Notes under the pieces: model-generated | Databases searched by the model: none | What the model was told of the DNA's origin: nothing | What the model saw: the letters and a program-made list of their open reading frames with translations, nothing else | Made by a program: the position numbers and the translations under genes | Part shown: piece by piece, positions 1 through 6,648 of the stretch | How the letters are laid out: each line of letters begins with the position of its first letter | Position numbering within the stretch: position 1 is the first letter of the stretch | Assembly: GCA_902783745.1 (NCBI GenBank) | Contig: CACZRY010000076.1 | Location: 1 to 8,379, forward strand | Direction: 5' to 3' | Source: an uncultured Erysipelotrichaceae bacterium | Lineage (GTDB): Bacteria; Bacillota_I; Bacilli_A; Acholeplasmatales; Anaeroplasmataceae | Length of the DNA stretch: 8,379 nucleotides

Positions 1-311
1 AAATAAGATGCACCTCCATATAGTGTTACATCATAGAATGAAAGCTCACCAGCTTTTATTCTATTAAAGAAATTTGAAACATATGGATAATATTGAACAA
101 TATCATCGGTATTGCAATTATAGAATGTATCATGTGAATTTGGTATCCATACTAATATTACTGTCATTATGAATAATACAACTAGTAAGAAATCGAATGC
201 TCTACTATATGTTTGAAACATAGTTTTTGCAAATTTTAAGCTTGCAAGACCCATGTCTTTTATTGTTCTTGTGCTATTAGTATTATTATCTTTTTCCTTT
301 TTGACTAACAT
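1..311 (-). CDS. YfhO-like GT-C membrane glycosyltransferase family protein, N-terminal part (truncated by window edge)
   Basis: This frame is open from an ATG at 309-311 to the left edge, giving about 103 residues with no stop. A CCTCTT at 319-324 (AAGAGG on the minus strand) sits 7 bases upstream of the ATG as its binding site. The protein starts with a polar, lysine-rich tail, followed by one strong membrane segment at about residues 40-56. It then has an extracytoplasmic-looking stretch containing TDDIVQYYPYVSNFF (68-82) and a TLYGGAS segment (96-102). An acidic Asp followed by Q-Y-Y-P in the first outer loop is typical of YfhO proteins, large multi-pass GT-C-fold enzymes. Characterised members in Bacillus and Listeria add sugars to teichoic acids from undecaprenyl-linked donors. 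Only about the first eighth of a normal YfhO protein is visible, so the family call is good but the sugar and acceptor are unknown. It is transcribed away from the hydrolase gene at 456. Confidence 0.72.
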   Translation of the reverse strand, partial: MLVKKEKDNNTNSTRTIKDMGLASLKFAKTMFQTYSRAFDFLLVVLFIMTVILVWIPNSHDTFYNCNTDDIVQYYPYVSNFFNRIKAGELSFYDVTLYGGASY

Positions 312-343
312 ATATAAACCTCTTAAACAAAAACGCTATCAAT

Positions 344-349
344 ATTATA
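344..349 (-). promoter_or_regulatory. Possible -10 box for the YfhO-like gene
   Basis: On the minus strand 344-349 reads TATAAT, about 33 bases before the start codon at 311. The hexamer 17 bases further upstream matches the -35 consensus only weakly (3 of 6). It lies within a 16-base perfect AT palindrome (341-356), which may be chance in such AT-rich DNA. Confidence 0.35.
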
Positions 350-399
350 TAATATTTTTATTATTTTTCCTATTAAAACTTAAATTTATTATATAAATT

Positions 400-428
400 T
401 TGACATCAATTAATCTTTTTAATATAAT
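400..428 (+). promoter_or_regulatory. Consensus sigma-A-type promoter for the hydrolase gene
   Basis: TTGACA at 400-405 and TATAAT at 423-428 are both exact consensus hexamers, separated by the ideal 17 bases. Transcription should start near 435, leaving a leader of about 20 bases before the ATG at 456. No operator-like repeat is seen in it, so expression may be constitutive and fairly strong (inference). Confidence 0.82.
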
Positions 429-442
429 ATCATTAAAGTTTT

Positions 443-450
443 GGAAGGAA
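443..450 (+). promoter_or_regulatory. Ribosome binding site that fixes the hydrolase start at 456
   Basis: GGAAGGAA lies 5 bases before the ATG at 456 (core AAGGA, 6 bases before). The in-frame TTG at 441 directly abuts this site and has no binding site of its own, so 456 is preferred as the start. Confidence 0.8.
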
Positions 451-455
451 TTTAT

Positions 456-1400
456 ATGATAGTTTTAATTATTACCCTTATTGTTATTGCAGTAATTTTA
501 TTTTTATACATATTATTTTCTTTAATCTTGTTTGATATTATATTCAAAAGAAAGCCTTGTATACCACTTACAACCCTAGATTTATCTAAAACACAGTATA
601 AGGATGTTTCTAATATTGTTTATGAATATGATAAAAAGATTAAGGAATTATCATATACTACATTAAATATTAAATCTATGGATAAGTTAGATCTTTATGC
701 TAACTACTATAATAATAATAGTAAAAAAACAATAATTTTTGTCCATGGATATCATGCAACACCAGAAAATAATTTTCAAATACCAGGATATGAATTATAT
801 AAAAAAGGATATAATCTACTTTTTATAATGAATAGAGCATCTAATAAATCAGGTGGTAAATATATAACATTTGGTGATAAAGAAAGATTTGATTTAGCTT
901 TATGGGTTGAATATATTAATAAATATCATCACGCAGAAGAAATAACATTATATGGTGTATCTATGGGGGCATCTATTATTCAGGAGTTCTTAGGATTAAA
1001 TAGAGATCCACATGTTAAGAATGCGATAATGGATTGTGGATATTCTGATACTAAGAAAATGATTGAATATCAATTAGTAAAGAAAATGGGGAAGAAGAAC
1101 CCATTTAAAAATCTATTAAAGCTTAATATGCCAATGTTATCATTACTTGCGAAAATGCATGGGTTTAGCTTAAATATTAATCCTAAAACTGAAATCATGA
1201 AAAATAATAATGTTAGAACATTATATTTTTATGGAGAAAATGATACATTTATACCTAAGGGTATGACATTAGAGAGTTATAATAGTGATAATACATTTGA
1301 TAAAAGAGTATTTAAAACTAATGCAATACATGCAATGTCTTGTTATCAGGATTTTGATAAGGTTTATAAGGAATTAAAGGATTTCTTAAAAATTAGATAA
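456..1400 (+). CDS. Membrane-anchored alpha/beta hydrolase (serine esterase/lipase-like)
   Basis: This is a 314-residue alpha/beta-hydrolase-fold protein, probably an esterase, lipase or acyl hydrolase of unknown substrate. Residues 1-29 form one very hydrophobic membrane segment followed by KRK. By the positive-inside rule this places the catalytic domain on the cytoplasmic face (inference). The triad is complete: Ser169 in the nucleophile elbow YGVSMG, Asp263 in GENDTF, and His292 in NAIHAM. HGYHATPEN from residue 97 is the oxyanion-loop region. The segment KYITFGDKERFDLALW (135-150) is a pattern I associate with the YqkD-like hydrolases of Bacilli. The start at 456 is chosen from the ribosome binding site at 443-450. 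The gene has its own consensus promoter and ends at the terminator at 1416-1442, so it appears monocistronic. A link to the lipid operon downstream is possible but not shown by the sequence. Confidence 0.87.
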   Translation: MIVLIITLIVIAVILFLYILFSLILFDIIFKRKPCIPLTTLDLSKTQYKDVSNIVYEYDKKIKELSYTTLNIKSMDKLDLYANYYNNNSKKTIIFVHGYHATPENNFQIPGYELYKKGYNLLFIMNRASNKSGGKYITFGDKERFDLALWVEYINKYHHAEEITLYGVSMGASIIQEFLGLNRDPHVKNAIMDCGYSDTKKMIEYQLVKKMGKKNPFKNLLKLNMPMLSLLAKMHGFSLNINPKTEIMKNNNVRTLYFYGENDTFIPKGMTLESYNSDNTFDKRVFKTNAIHAMSCYQDFDKVYKELKDFLKIR

Positions 1401-1415
1401 TATTTATAAAAAAAT

Positions 1416-1442
1416 AAAATGCCTAATTAACTTAGGCATTTT
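1416..1442. terminator. Bidirectional rho-independent terminator
   Basis: An 11-bp perfect stem pairs AAAATGCCTAA (1416-1426) with TTAGGCATTTT (1432-1442) around a 5-base loop, TTAAC. The plus strand ends in a T run (1439-1443), and the A run at 1408-1419 gives a T-rich tail on the minus strand. It lies between the convergent hydrolase (stop at 1400) and degV (stop at 1448) genes and can end both transcripts. Confidence 0.9.
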
Positions 1443-1447
1443 TAATA

Positions 1448-2380
1448 TTATAACTTCTTTATGATTTCTTGAACTAGATTTCTTTCGTATGCTAAATCAT
1501 CAGTGATTCTCTTACCATAATAGTAAGCACACATTAAACCAGGTCCTACATTTACAGCATCTTGAATATATACTTCTGCGATAACAACTTCCTTTGGTTT
1601 AATTTCAGCTTCAATTGCTTCTTTAAATGCTAAAGCTTGTTTCATACGATTTGTTGTTGCAACGAAGATGATTTGTTCTTCAGGATTTTCGATTGTTGCT
1701 TTAATGTATTCAATAAATCCTTTGATTGCAGCCTTATCACCCTTAACTTGTCCTAAAACAGTAGTAAGACCGTTCTTGTCGAATTCACCAAATGGCTTAA
1801 TACCAACTAGTTGGCCCATAAAAGCCTTTGCTTTAGAAATTCTACCCTTTGCAGCAACGAATGATAAATCATCTAAGAATCCACATTGATGATAATTATA
1901 TTTATTAGCTTCAACATAGCCATAAACTTCATCAATTGACATTCCTTCGCTTCTTAATAATGAAGCCTTAACACAAATTAGACCAAATCCAGTTGAGAAT
2001 CTTAATGAATCTACAATAAGAATTTTTCTATCAGGATATTCTTTTTCTAATTCAGCCTTAGCTTGGTTCATGAAGTTATATGTACCAGATAATGCAGTAG
2101 AAATAGAAATTGCAAGAATATCTTGACCATTCTTTAATGCAACCTCAAAAGCTTCCTTGTATTCTTCAGGTGATGCAGGTGCGGTAGAATAACCATTTGG
2201 ATTCTTACGTAAATCCTTATAGAATGCATCCTTATCGAAACCATCCCAGCTACAAACACCTTCCTTTTGACTACCATCAGGGAAAGTTACATGTCCTTTT
2301 ACATAGATGATGTCGTATTTATCTCTAATTTCTTGTGATAAATCACAGCACGCATCAGCATAAATTGCAAACTTGTTCAT
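1448..2380 (-). CDS. DegV family fatty-acid-binding protein (FakB-like)
   Basis: The product is a 310-residue DegV-family protein. In characterised members (FakB of Staphylococcus aureus) the protein binds one free fatty acid and presents its carboxylate to the kinase FakA, giving acyl phosphate. Family marks seen in order are DACCDLS at residues 9-15, STAPASPEEY at 65-74, SISTALSGTYN at 92-102, VDSLRFSTGFG at 123-133, GRISKAKAF at 179-187 followed by GIKPF at 193-197, and VGPG at 278-281. The conserved Thr66 and Ser98 regions match the carboxylate-binding positions. The His usually found two residues before GPG is Asn277 here. At 310 residues it is somewhat longer than the usual 280 or so. 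A ribosome binding site (CTCCTT at 2390-2395 on the plus strand) supports the start. The gene is transcribed divergently from a FakA-like kinase, which fits a functional pair. It is visibly less AT-rich than its neighbours, suggesting high expression or different ancestry. Which fatty acid it binds cannot be read from sequence. Confidence 0.92.
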   Translation of the reverse strand: MNKFAIYADACCDLSQEIRDKYDIIYVKGHVTFPDGSQKEGVCSWDGFDKDAFYKDLRKNPNGYSTAPASPEEYKEAFEVALKNGQDILAISISTALSGTYNFMNQAKAELEKEYPDRKILIVDSLRFSTGFGLICVKASLLRSEGMSIDEVYGYVEANKYNYHQCGFLDDLSFVAAKGRISKAKAFMGQLVGIKPFGEFDKNGLTTVLGQVKGDKAAIKGFIEYIKATIENPEEQIIFVATTNRMKQALAFKEAIEAEIKPKEVVIAEVYIQDAVNVGPGLMCAYYYGKRITDDLAYERNLVQEIIKKL

Positions 2381-2418
2381 AATTTATATCTCCTTAATTT
2401 AAAAAATAATACACAAGC

Positions 2419-2447
2419 ATTTTATCATTTTTTTTGAAATTAGTCTA
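2419..2447 (-). promoter_or_regulatory. Promoter for degV
   Basis: Read on the minus strand, TAGACT (2447-2442; 4 of 6 to consensus) and TAAAAT (2424-2419; 5 of 6) are 17 bases apart. Transcription would start near 2412, about 30 bases before the degV ATG at 2380. Confidence 0.62.
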
Positions 2448-2460
2448 CATAAAAGACTTA
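2440..2460. repeat. Small inverted repeat between the two divergent promoters (possible operator)
   Basis: TTAGTCT (2440-2446) and AGACTTA (2454-2460) are inverted arms matching at 6 of 7 positions around a 7-base spacer. The left arm covers most of the predicted degV -35 box, so a bound regulator could block degV and, from nearby, affect the operon promoter at 2476. It does not match the FapR or FabT sites I know. Such short repeats also arise by chance in AT-rich DNA. Confidence 0.35.
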
Positions 2461-2475
2461 AAGATACCCTCTTTA

Positions 2476-2504
2476 TTTACAAAGTATATAAATTTTGGTA
2501 TAAT
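2476..2504 (+). promoter_or_regulatory. Operon promoter with extended -10 element
   Basis: TTTACA (2476-2481) and an exact TATAAT (2499-2504) are separated by 17 bases, and TG at 2496-2497 makes an extended -10 (TGGTATAAT). The predicted start near 2511 gives a leader of about 22 bases. It lies downstream of an in-frame ATG at 2434, which rules that ATG out as the translation start. Confidence 0.83.
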
Positions 2505-2519
2505 TTTTACTGATTTTTT

Positions 2520-2524
2520 AGGAG
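2520..2524 (+). promoter_or_regulatory. Ribosome binding site that fixes the kinase start at 2533
   Basis: AGGAG lies 8 bases before the ATG at 2533. The upstream in-frame ATG at 2434 has no such site, and the residues it would add look unlike the family. Confidence 0.85.
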
Positions 2525-2532
2525 TTTATAGT

Positions 2533-4173
2533 ATGAATATTTTGAAAATTAATGGTAAAAATTTTAAAGAAATGTTAGTTTCTGGCGCAAATAATTTAAG
2601 TCAGCATGAATCAGAGGTTAATGAATTAAACGTATTCCCAGTACCTGATGGAGATACAGGTACAAATATGCTTAACACACTTGAGGGTGGACTTATGCAA
2701 TCAAAGGATACAGATAACCTTGGTGAATTTATGCAGTCATTGTCAAAAGGAATGCTATTGAATGCTAGAGGTAATTCAGGTGTAATTTTATCTCAATTAT
2801 TTAAAGGACAAGCATTATATTTAAAAACATTTAATGAAGCTTCTGCATTAGATTTATGCAACGCAATAGAAATGGGATATAAAACTGCATATAAGGCAGT
2901 AATTAATCCTGCAGAAGGTACTATTCTTACTGTTGCAAGAGAAGGAGTAAGAATGATTAAAAATGATATTGATGCAAATACATCAATTAATTCTTTAATT
3001 ATGAAACTATTATTCCAAATGAAAATTGCTCTAGATAATACTCCAAACCTACTTCATGTATTAAAGGAAGCAGGAGTTGTTGATTCAGGTGGAGCTGGAT
3101 TAATATATATTTATGAAGGTATGAAGAAATATCTTGATGATGAAGTTATAAAAAGATATAATGGTGAGGTTTCTAAAAAGTCATTAGTAAAAGCTAATAA
3201 TTTTAAAGAAAATAAAATAGATACTACAAATTTATTTGATGAAAATACTATATTAACTTATGGTTATTGTACTGAATTTATATTACAACTTCAGCCTAAA
3301 TTAAAAAATAAAGAATTTAATTTAGATGAATTTATTAAATTCTTAAATACATTAGGTGATTCTATTGTTGCAATACAAGATGATTTAATTGTTAAAGTAC
3401 ATGTTCATACAAAGACACCTGGTGTTGTATTTAATAAAGCACAAGAATATGGTGAATTCATAACTATAAAGAGTGAAAATATGAATATTCAGCATAATGA
3501 GGTTATGACAATTAAACCAAATAAGAAATTTGCAATAATATCTACTATAGAATCAGAAGAAGAGGATGAAATTTTAAAGAATATCCATGCTGATAAAACA
3601 TTAATGATGAATGAAACATCAACTAATGATTTTATTAACGCAATTAATTCTATAAATGCTAGCAAATATTTCGTTTTATCAAATGATAAAAATGTTGTAC
3701 TTGCGATTGAACAAGCAAAGACTTTAATTGATAAAAATATTGAAATAATCAAAACAACAAATATGGTTGAAGGATATTTCGCATTAGAATCATTAATGCT
3801 TGAAGATTATGATACACTAGATGCAGCTAGAGTATCAAAGCTTTTAAATGAAGGTATGGATGCTACAAACGCAATCCTTTTCACAAAGGCATCTAAGGAT
3901 TCTAATATTAATTCAGTAAATGTCTTAAATGGTGATTTTATCGCAATTAATAAGGGTAAGATAATTGCTGCATCAAAGGATTTGATAGATCTTGTTTTAA
4001 AATCTATTTCATTAGTTACTGATGATTTATCACAAGTATCTATGTTTACAGGAAAATCATTAGATATTGACCCATATGATATCTTAGATAAAATATCTGA
4101 TGAATTTGGTGCGGATGGTGTTGTTATAGATACTAAAGATCAAAAATATGTATTAATGATTGGTGTATGCTAA
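2533..4173 (+). CDS. FakA/YloV-type fatty acid kinase (DhaL/DegV-like domains)
   Basis: This 546-residue protein has the length and architecture of FakA/YloV, the ATP-dependent kinase that phosphorylates fatty acids held by DegV/FakB proteins. The N-terminal DhaL kinase domain (about 1-200) carries NVFPVPDGDTGTNM at 33-46, with Mg-binding Asp39 and Asp41, then ARGNSGVILSQ at 78-88 and VDSGGAGL at 183-190. The middle domain has YGYCTEF (243-249) and KVHVHTKTPG (288-297). Cys246, His290 and His292 match the residues I recall as the zinc site of staphylococcal FakA. The rest, to 546, is the C-terminal FakB-docking, DegV-like domain and is more divergent. The start at 2533 follows the ribosome binding site and promoter placement. 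It is divergent from degV and first in the operon. In many Bacillota yloV sits beside yloU (Asp23), which is absent here, so this may be a dedicated copy. All visible catalytic residues are present, so activity is expected. Confidence 0.93.
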   Translation: MNILKINGKNFKEMLVSGANNLSQHESEVNELNVFPVPDGDTGTNMLNTLEGGLMQSKDTDNLGEFMQSLSKGMLLNARGNSGVILSQLFKGQALYLKTFNEASALDLCNAIEMGYKTAYKAVINPAEGTILTVAREGVRMIKNDIDANTSINSLIMKLLFQMKIALDNTPNLLHVLKEAGVVDSGGAGLIYIYEGMKKYLDDEVIKRYNGEVSKKSLVKANNFKENKIDTTNLFDENTILTYGYCTEFILQLQPKLKNKEFNLDEFIKFLNTLGDSIVAIQDDLIVKVHVHTKTPGVVFNKAQEYGEFITIKSENMNIQHNEVMTIKPNKKFAIISTIESEEEDEILKNIHADKTLMMNETSTNDFINAINSINASKYFVLSNDKNVVLAIEQAKTLIDKNIEIIKTTNMVEGYFALESLMLEDYDTLDAARVSKLLNEGMDATNAILFTKASKDSNINSVNVLNGDFIAINKGKIIAASKDLIDLVLKSISLVTDDLSQVSMFTGKSLDIDPYDILDKISDEFGADGVVIDTKDQKYVLMIGVC

Positions 4174-4739
4174 AAGATAATATAATATATGTTTATGTAT
4201 ATAGTAATGATTCATTAGATAATGATATAAGCTTACCCGATTCTTTATTATCTAATATCAATAAATATAAAGACATAAGCAAAAGAAATATCAAACTTAC
4301 AAAATATAATAGATTATTAAAAAAAGTAAAAGAATTAGGCTATGATACTAATTCTTTTAAATATATAAATGGAATACCCAAATTAGATAATTTATATATA
4401 TCTACATCTGATTCAAAGAAATACTATGGATTTAGTATTTCTAATGTATCAAATGGTATTGATATAGAAGAAGAGGTATATGGTAAAAGATATGATAATT
4501 TATCTAAATATTTATCTAATATAGAATATGATGAGGATATTGATCCAGTATTAAAATGGACAATAGAAGAAGCTTATTCTAAATATTTAGGTACTGGTAT
4601 TACAAAAGAAAGCTTAAATACCAAAAAAGAATTAAATGATTATTTTTGGTATAAGATAGATAAAACTTATATTACAATTTATAAAAAGAATTATAATGTA
4701 GTGCTTTATTTAAATGATAAGGAGATTAAAAATGCCTAA
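4167..4739 (+). CDS. Small Sfp-type 4'-phosphopantetheinyl transferase
   Basis: This 190-residue protein belongs to the Sfp/AcpS-like enzymes that move phosphopantetheine from CoA to the serine of a carrier domain. Visible marks are NGIDIEE at 96-102, with metal-binding Asp99 and Glu101, and WTIEEAYSKYLG at 131-142, which fits the family pattern W-(S/T)-x-(K)-E-(A/S)-x-x-K with Glu135 and Lys139. Before these, YISTSDSKKYYGFSIS (77-92) lines up with the usual S-H-S motif, but the His is Asp82. The protein is shorter than Sfp (about 224 residues) and very Asn/Lys/Tyr-rich, in line with the AT-rich DNA. The ATG overlaps the stop of the kinase gene by 7 bases and has only a weak binding site, so it is probably translated by coupling. 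The next gene ends in a carrier domain with a GGTSL serine, its obvious partner. The family call is firm; specificity is inferred from position. Confidence 0.82.
   Translation: MLKDNIIYVYVYSNDSLDNDISLPDSLLSNINKYKDISKRNIKLTKYNRLLKKVKELGYDTNSFKYINGIPKLDNLYISTSDSKKYYGFSISNVSNGIDIEEEVYGKRYDNLSKYLSNIEYDEDIDPVLKWTIEEAYSKYLGTGITKESLNTKKELNDYFWYKIDKTYITIYKKNYNVVLYLNDKEIKNA
4719..4724 (+). promoter_or_regulatory. Ribosome binding site that fixes the start of the adenylation gene at 4732
   Basis: AAGGAG sits 7 bases before the ATG at 4732. An in-frame ATG at 4714 lies just ahead of this site, with no site of its own, and would translate through it, so 4732 is preferred. Confidence 0.85.
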
Positions 4740-6648
4740 GGTTAATGTTGATAAAATAGTAAATGAAAGAGTTAATTATTTAGAATCATCAAATAAAAGA
4801 TTTATAGATATTATTAACGGAATGTTTTTAAATAAGGATTGGATTTTTTCTGAGGATAATGATGGTTATAAAATTTATAAGCATACATTTGGTGAGGTAT
4901 ATAATTCAATAATTAATATGGCTTATTCTATTAACCAAAAATATAGCGATTTAAAAGATCAATATATTGGTTTAGCTATGGATAATAAGAAAGAGTTTAT
5001 TATCTCAATGTTTGCGATAATAATGAGTGGAAATAAGCCTTATTTAGTTAATTTAAGACATCCAGAAAAGCTTGTTTCAAATTTACTTAATACCTTAAAT
5101 ATTAAATATATTATTGGTGATAATAAAATATATGATGGATATACTTTTATTGACATTAAGGAATTAGATTTAGAATGTGCAAGTGATTATAAGTTTAATC
5201 CATCAGATGAGATTGCCTTATCAACATCTGCAACATCAATGAATGAAAAAATAGTATTTTTTACAGGAGCTGAGCTTTCAGCACAAATACTTAACTGTAA
5301 GGATGTTTTAAAAGAAAATAAGCAAGTTAAAAAGCATTATAAGAATTCTTTAAAACAGCTTGCATTCTTACCACTTTACCATATATTTGGACTTGTTGCG
5401 ACATTCTTTTGGTTTTCATACTTTGGACGTACAATTGTATTTTTAAATGATTATTCTAAAGATACAATCCTATATACTATAAGAAGACATGAGGTTACTC
5501 ATATTTTTGCAGTACCTTTATTCTGGAATATGGTAGAAAAGGGACTAAAGAATGAGCTTAAGAAGATGGATGAAAAGACTATCAATAAATTCCATAAGGG
5601 TCAAAAGCTATGTCTTAAGCTACAGCATATCTTCCCTAATTATGGTATAGATAAATCAAAAAAGATTATGCATCAGGTAACTGATAAACTTTTTGGTAAG
5701 TCAGTACAATTTATGATTTCTGGTGGTGCATATATAAATGATGAAACTTTAAGATTATTTAATTCTATAGGTTATCCTTTATATAACGGATATGGTATGA
5801 CTGAAATTGGTATTACATCTGTTGAGCTTGGAGATTCTTATGATAGGATTAAGAATTCTATTGGTAAACCATTTAAATCTATTACATATAAGATAGAAAA
5901 TAATACTTTATATGTAAAAGGTGATTCAATATCTCATAAGATAATGGTTAATGGTAAAATAATTGAGTGTGAAGAATGGTTTAATACTAAAGATATCTGT
6001 CATGCTGATAAAGATAATAGATATTATATTGATGGTAGATTAGATGATTTAATAATATTAGAAAATGGTGAAAATGTTAATCCTGATGTTATAGAAAAGG
6101 AATTTGTGATTGATAAAGCTAAGGCTATATCTGTAATTTCATATGATGGTAAGCTTTCACTTATTGTATCTATTGATAATTATTTACCAAATAGTGTAAT
6201 AGAAGATATTTATAATAAAATAAATAATATTAACAATAAGCTTAATATTTCATTTAGAGTTTCTAATGTTTATTTTACATATGATGAAATAATGGCAAAA
6301 ACTGCAATAAAGGTATCAAGAGAATATTTAAAGAGAAAGCTTAATTCAAATGAGGTTATGTTATATTCATTTGAGGATATAATTAAAACTCATCAAGAAG
6401 ATATTAAGGTTAATAGTGTTATATTAAATAGAATAAAAGAATTAATATCTAATAATTTAGGTATAGAATTAGACACTATTAATGATGAATCAGATTTCTT
6501 CTTTGATTTAGGTGGTACATCACTAGATTATTTCTCTTTAATAGCTAGTATTAATGATGAATATAATGTTTCTATACCTTTTGAAAATGATTCAATGCAT
6601 AAGCCTATAGATATTGCTAAAGTTTTAGAGGAGACATTAAGAAAATGA
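4732..6648 (+). CDS. Adenylation (AMP-binding) domain fused to an acyl/peptidyl carrier domain
   Basis: The 638-residue protein pairs an acyl-adenylating domain (about 1-545) with a C-terminal carrier domain (about 560-638). It should activate a carboxylic acid, most likely a fatty acid, with ATP and load it as a thioester on its own carrier. Seen in the ligase are the P-loop region STSATSMNEK (164-173), PLYHIFGL (214-221), GYGMTE (353-358), Asp421 in the usual T-G-D place (TKD here), GRLDDLI (435-441) with GENVNP, and KVSREYL with the probable catalytic Lys527. The P-loop lacks its normal Gly-Thr-Thr-Gly. The carrier shows FFFDLGGTSLDYFSL (589-603) with Ser597 as the phosphopantetheine site. 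GENVNP and the overall pattern resemble long-chain acyl ligases and Aas more than amino-acid domains, but this is a judgement by eye. It overlaps the transferase gene by 8 bases and the PlsC gene by 4, so donor, priming enzyme and acyltransferase are made together. Confidence 0.87.
   Translation: MPKVNVDKIVNERVNYLESSNKRFIDIINGMFLNKDWIFSEDNDGYKIYKHTFGEVYNSIINMAYSINQKYSDLKDQYIGLAMDNKKEFIISMFAIIMSGNKPYLVNLRHPEKLVSNLLNTLNIKYIIGDNKIYDGYTFIDIKELDLECASDYKFNPSDEIALSTSATSMNEKIVFFTGAELSAQILNCKDVLKENKQVKKHYKNSLKQLAFLPLYHIFGLVATFFWFSYFGRTIVFLNDYSKDTILYTIRRHEVTHIFAVPLFWNMVEKGLKNELKKMDEKTINKFHKGQKLCLKLQHIFPNYGIDKSKKIMHQVTDKLFGKSVQFMISGGAYINDETLRLFNSIGYPLYNGYGMTEIGITSVELGDSYDRIKNSIGKPFKSITYKIENNTLYVKGDSISHKIMVNGKIIECEEWFNTKDICHADKDNRYYIDGRLDDLIILENGENVNPDVIEKEFVIDKAKAISVISYDGKLSLIVSIDNYLPNSVIEDIYNKINNINNKLNISFRVSNVYFTYDEIMAKTAIKVSREYLKRKLNSNEVMLYSFEDIIKTHQEDIKVNSVILNRIKELISNNLGIELDTINDESDFFFDLGGTSLDYFSLIASINDEYNVSIPFENDSMHKPIDIAKVLEETLRK

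Noticed and set aside
341..356. Perfect 16-base AT palindrome (AATATTATATAATATT)
   Set aside because: It consists only of A and T in very AT-rich intergenic DNA and coincides with a -10-like box; chance is a sufficient explanation.
1668..1889. Open plus-strand frame of about 73 codons inside degV
   Set aside because: It is antisense to a well-supported gene and shows no family motif.
2440..2460. FapR-type lipid operator
   Set aside because: The TTAGT left half is suggestive, but arm spacing and the right half do not fit the FapR consensus I know; kept only as an unassigned inverted repeat.
2434..2532. In-frame upstream ATG that would extend the kinase by 33 residues
   Set aside because: It lies upstream of the promoter at 2476-2504 and has no binding site; the family N-terminus begins at 2533.
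3489..3752. Open minus-strand frame of about 87 codons inside the fatty acid kinase gene
   Set aside because: It is hydrophobic only because it is antisense to AT-rich, Asn/Asp/Glu-rich coding sequence; the sense strand encodes a full-length FakA-like protein.
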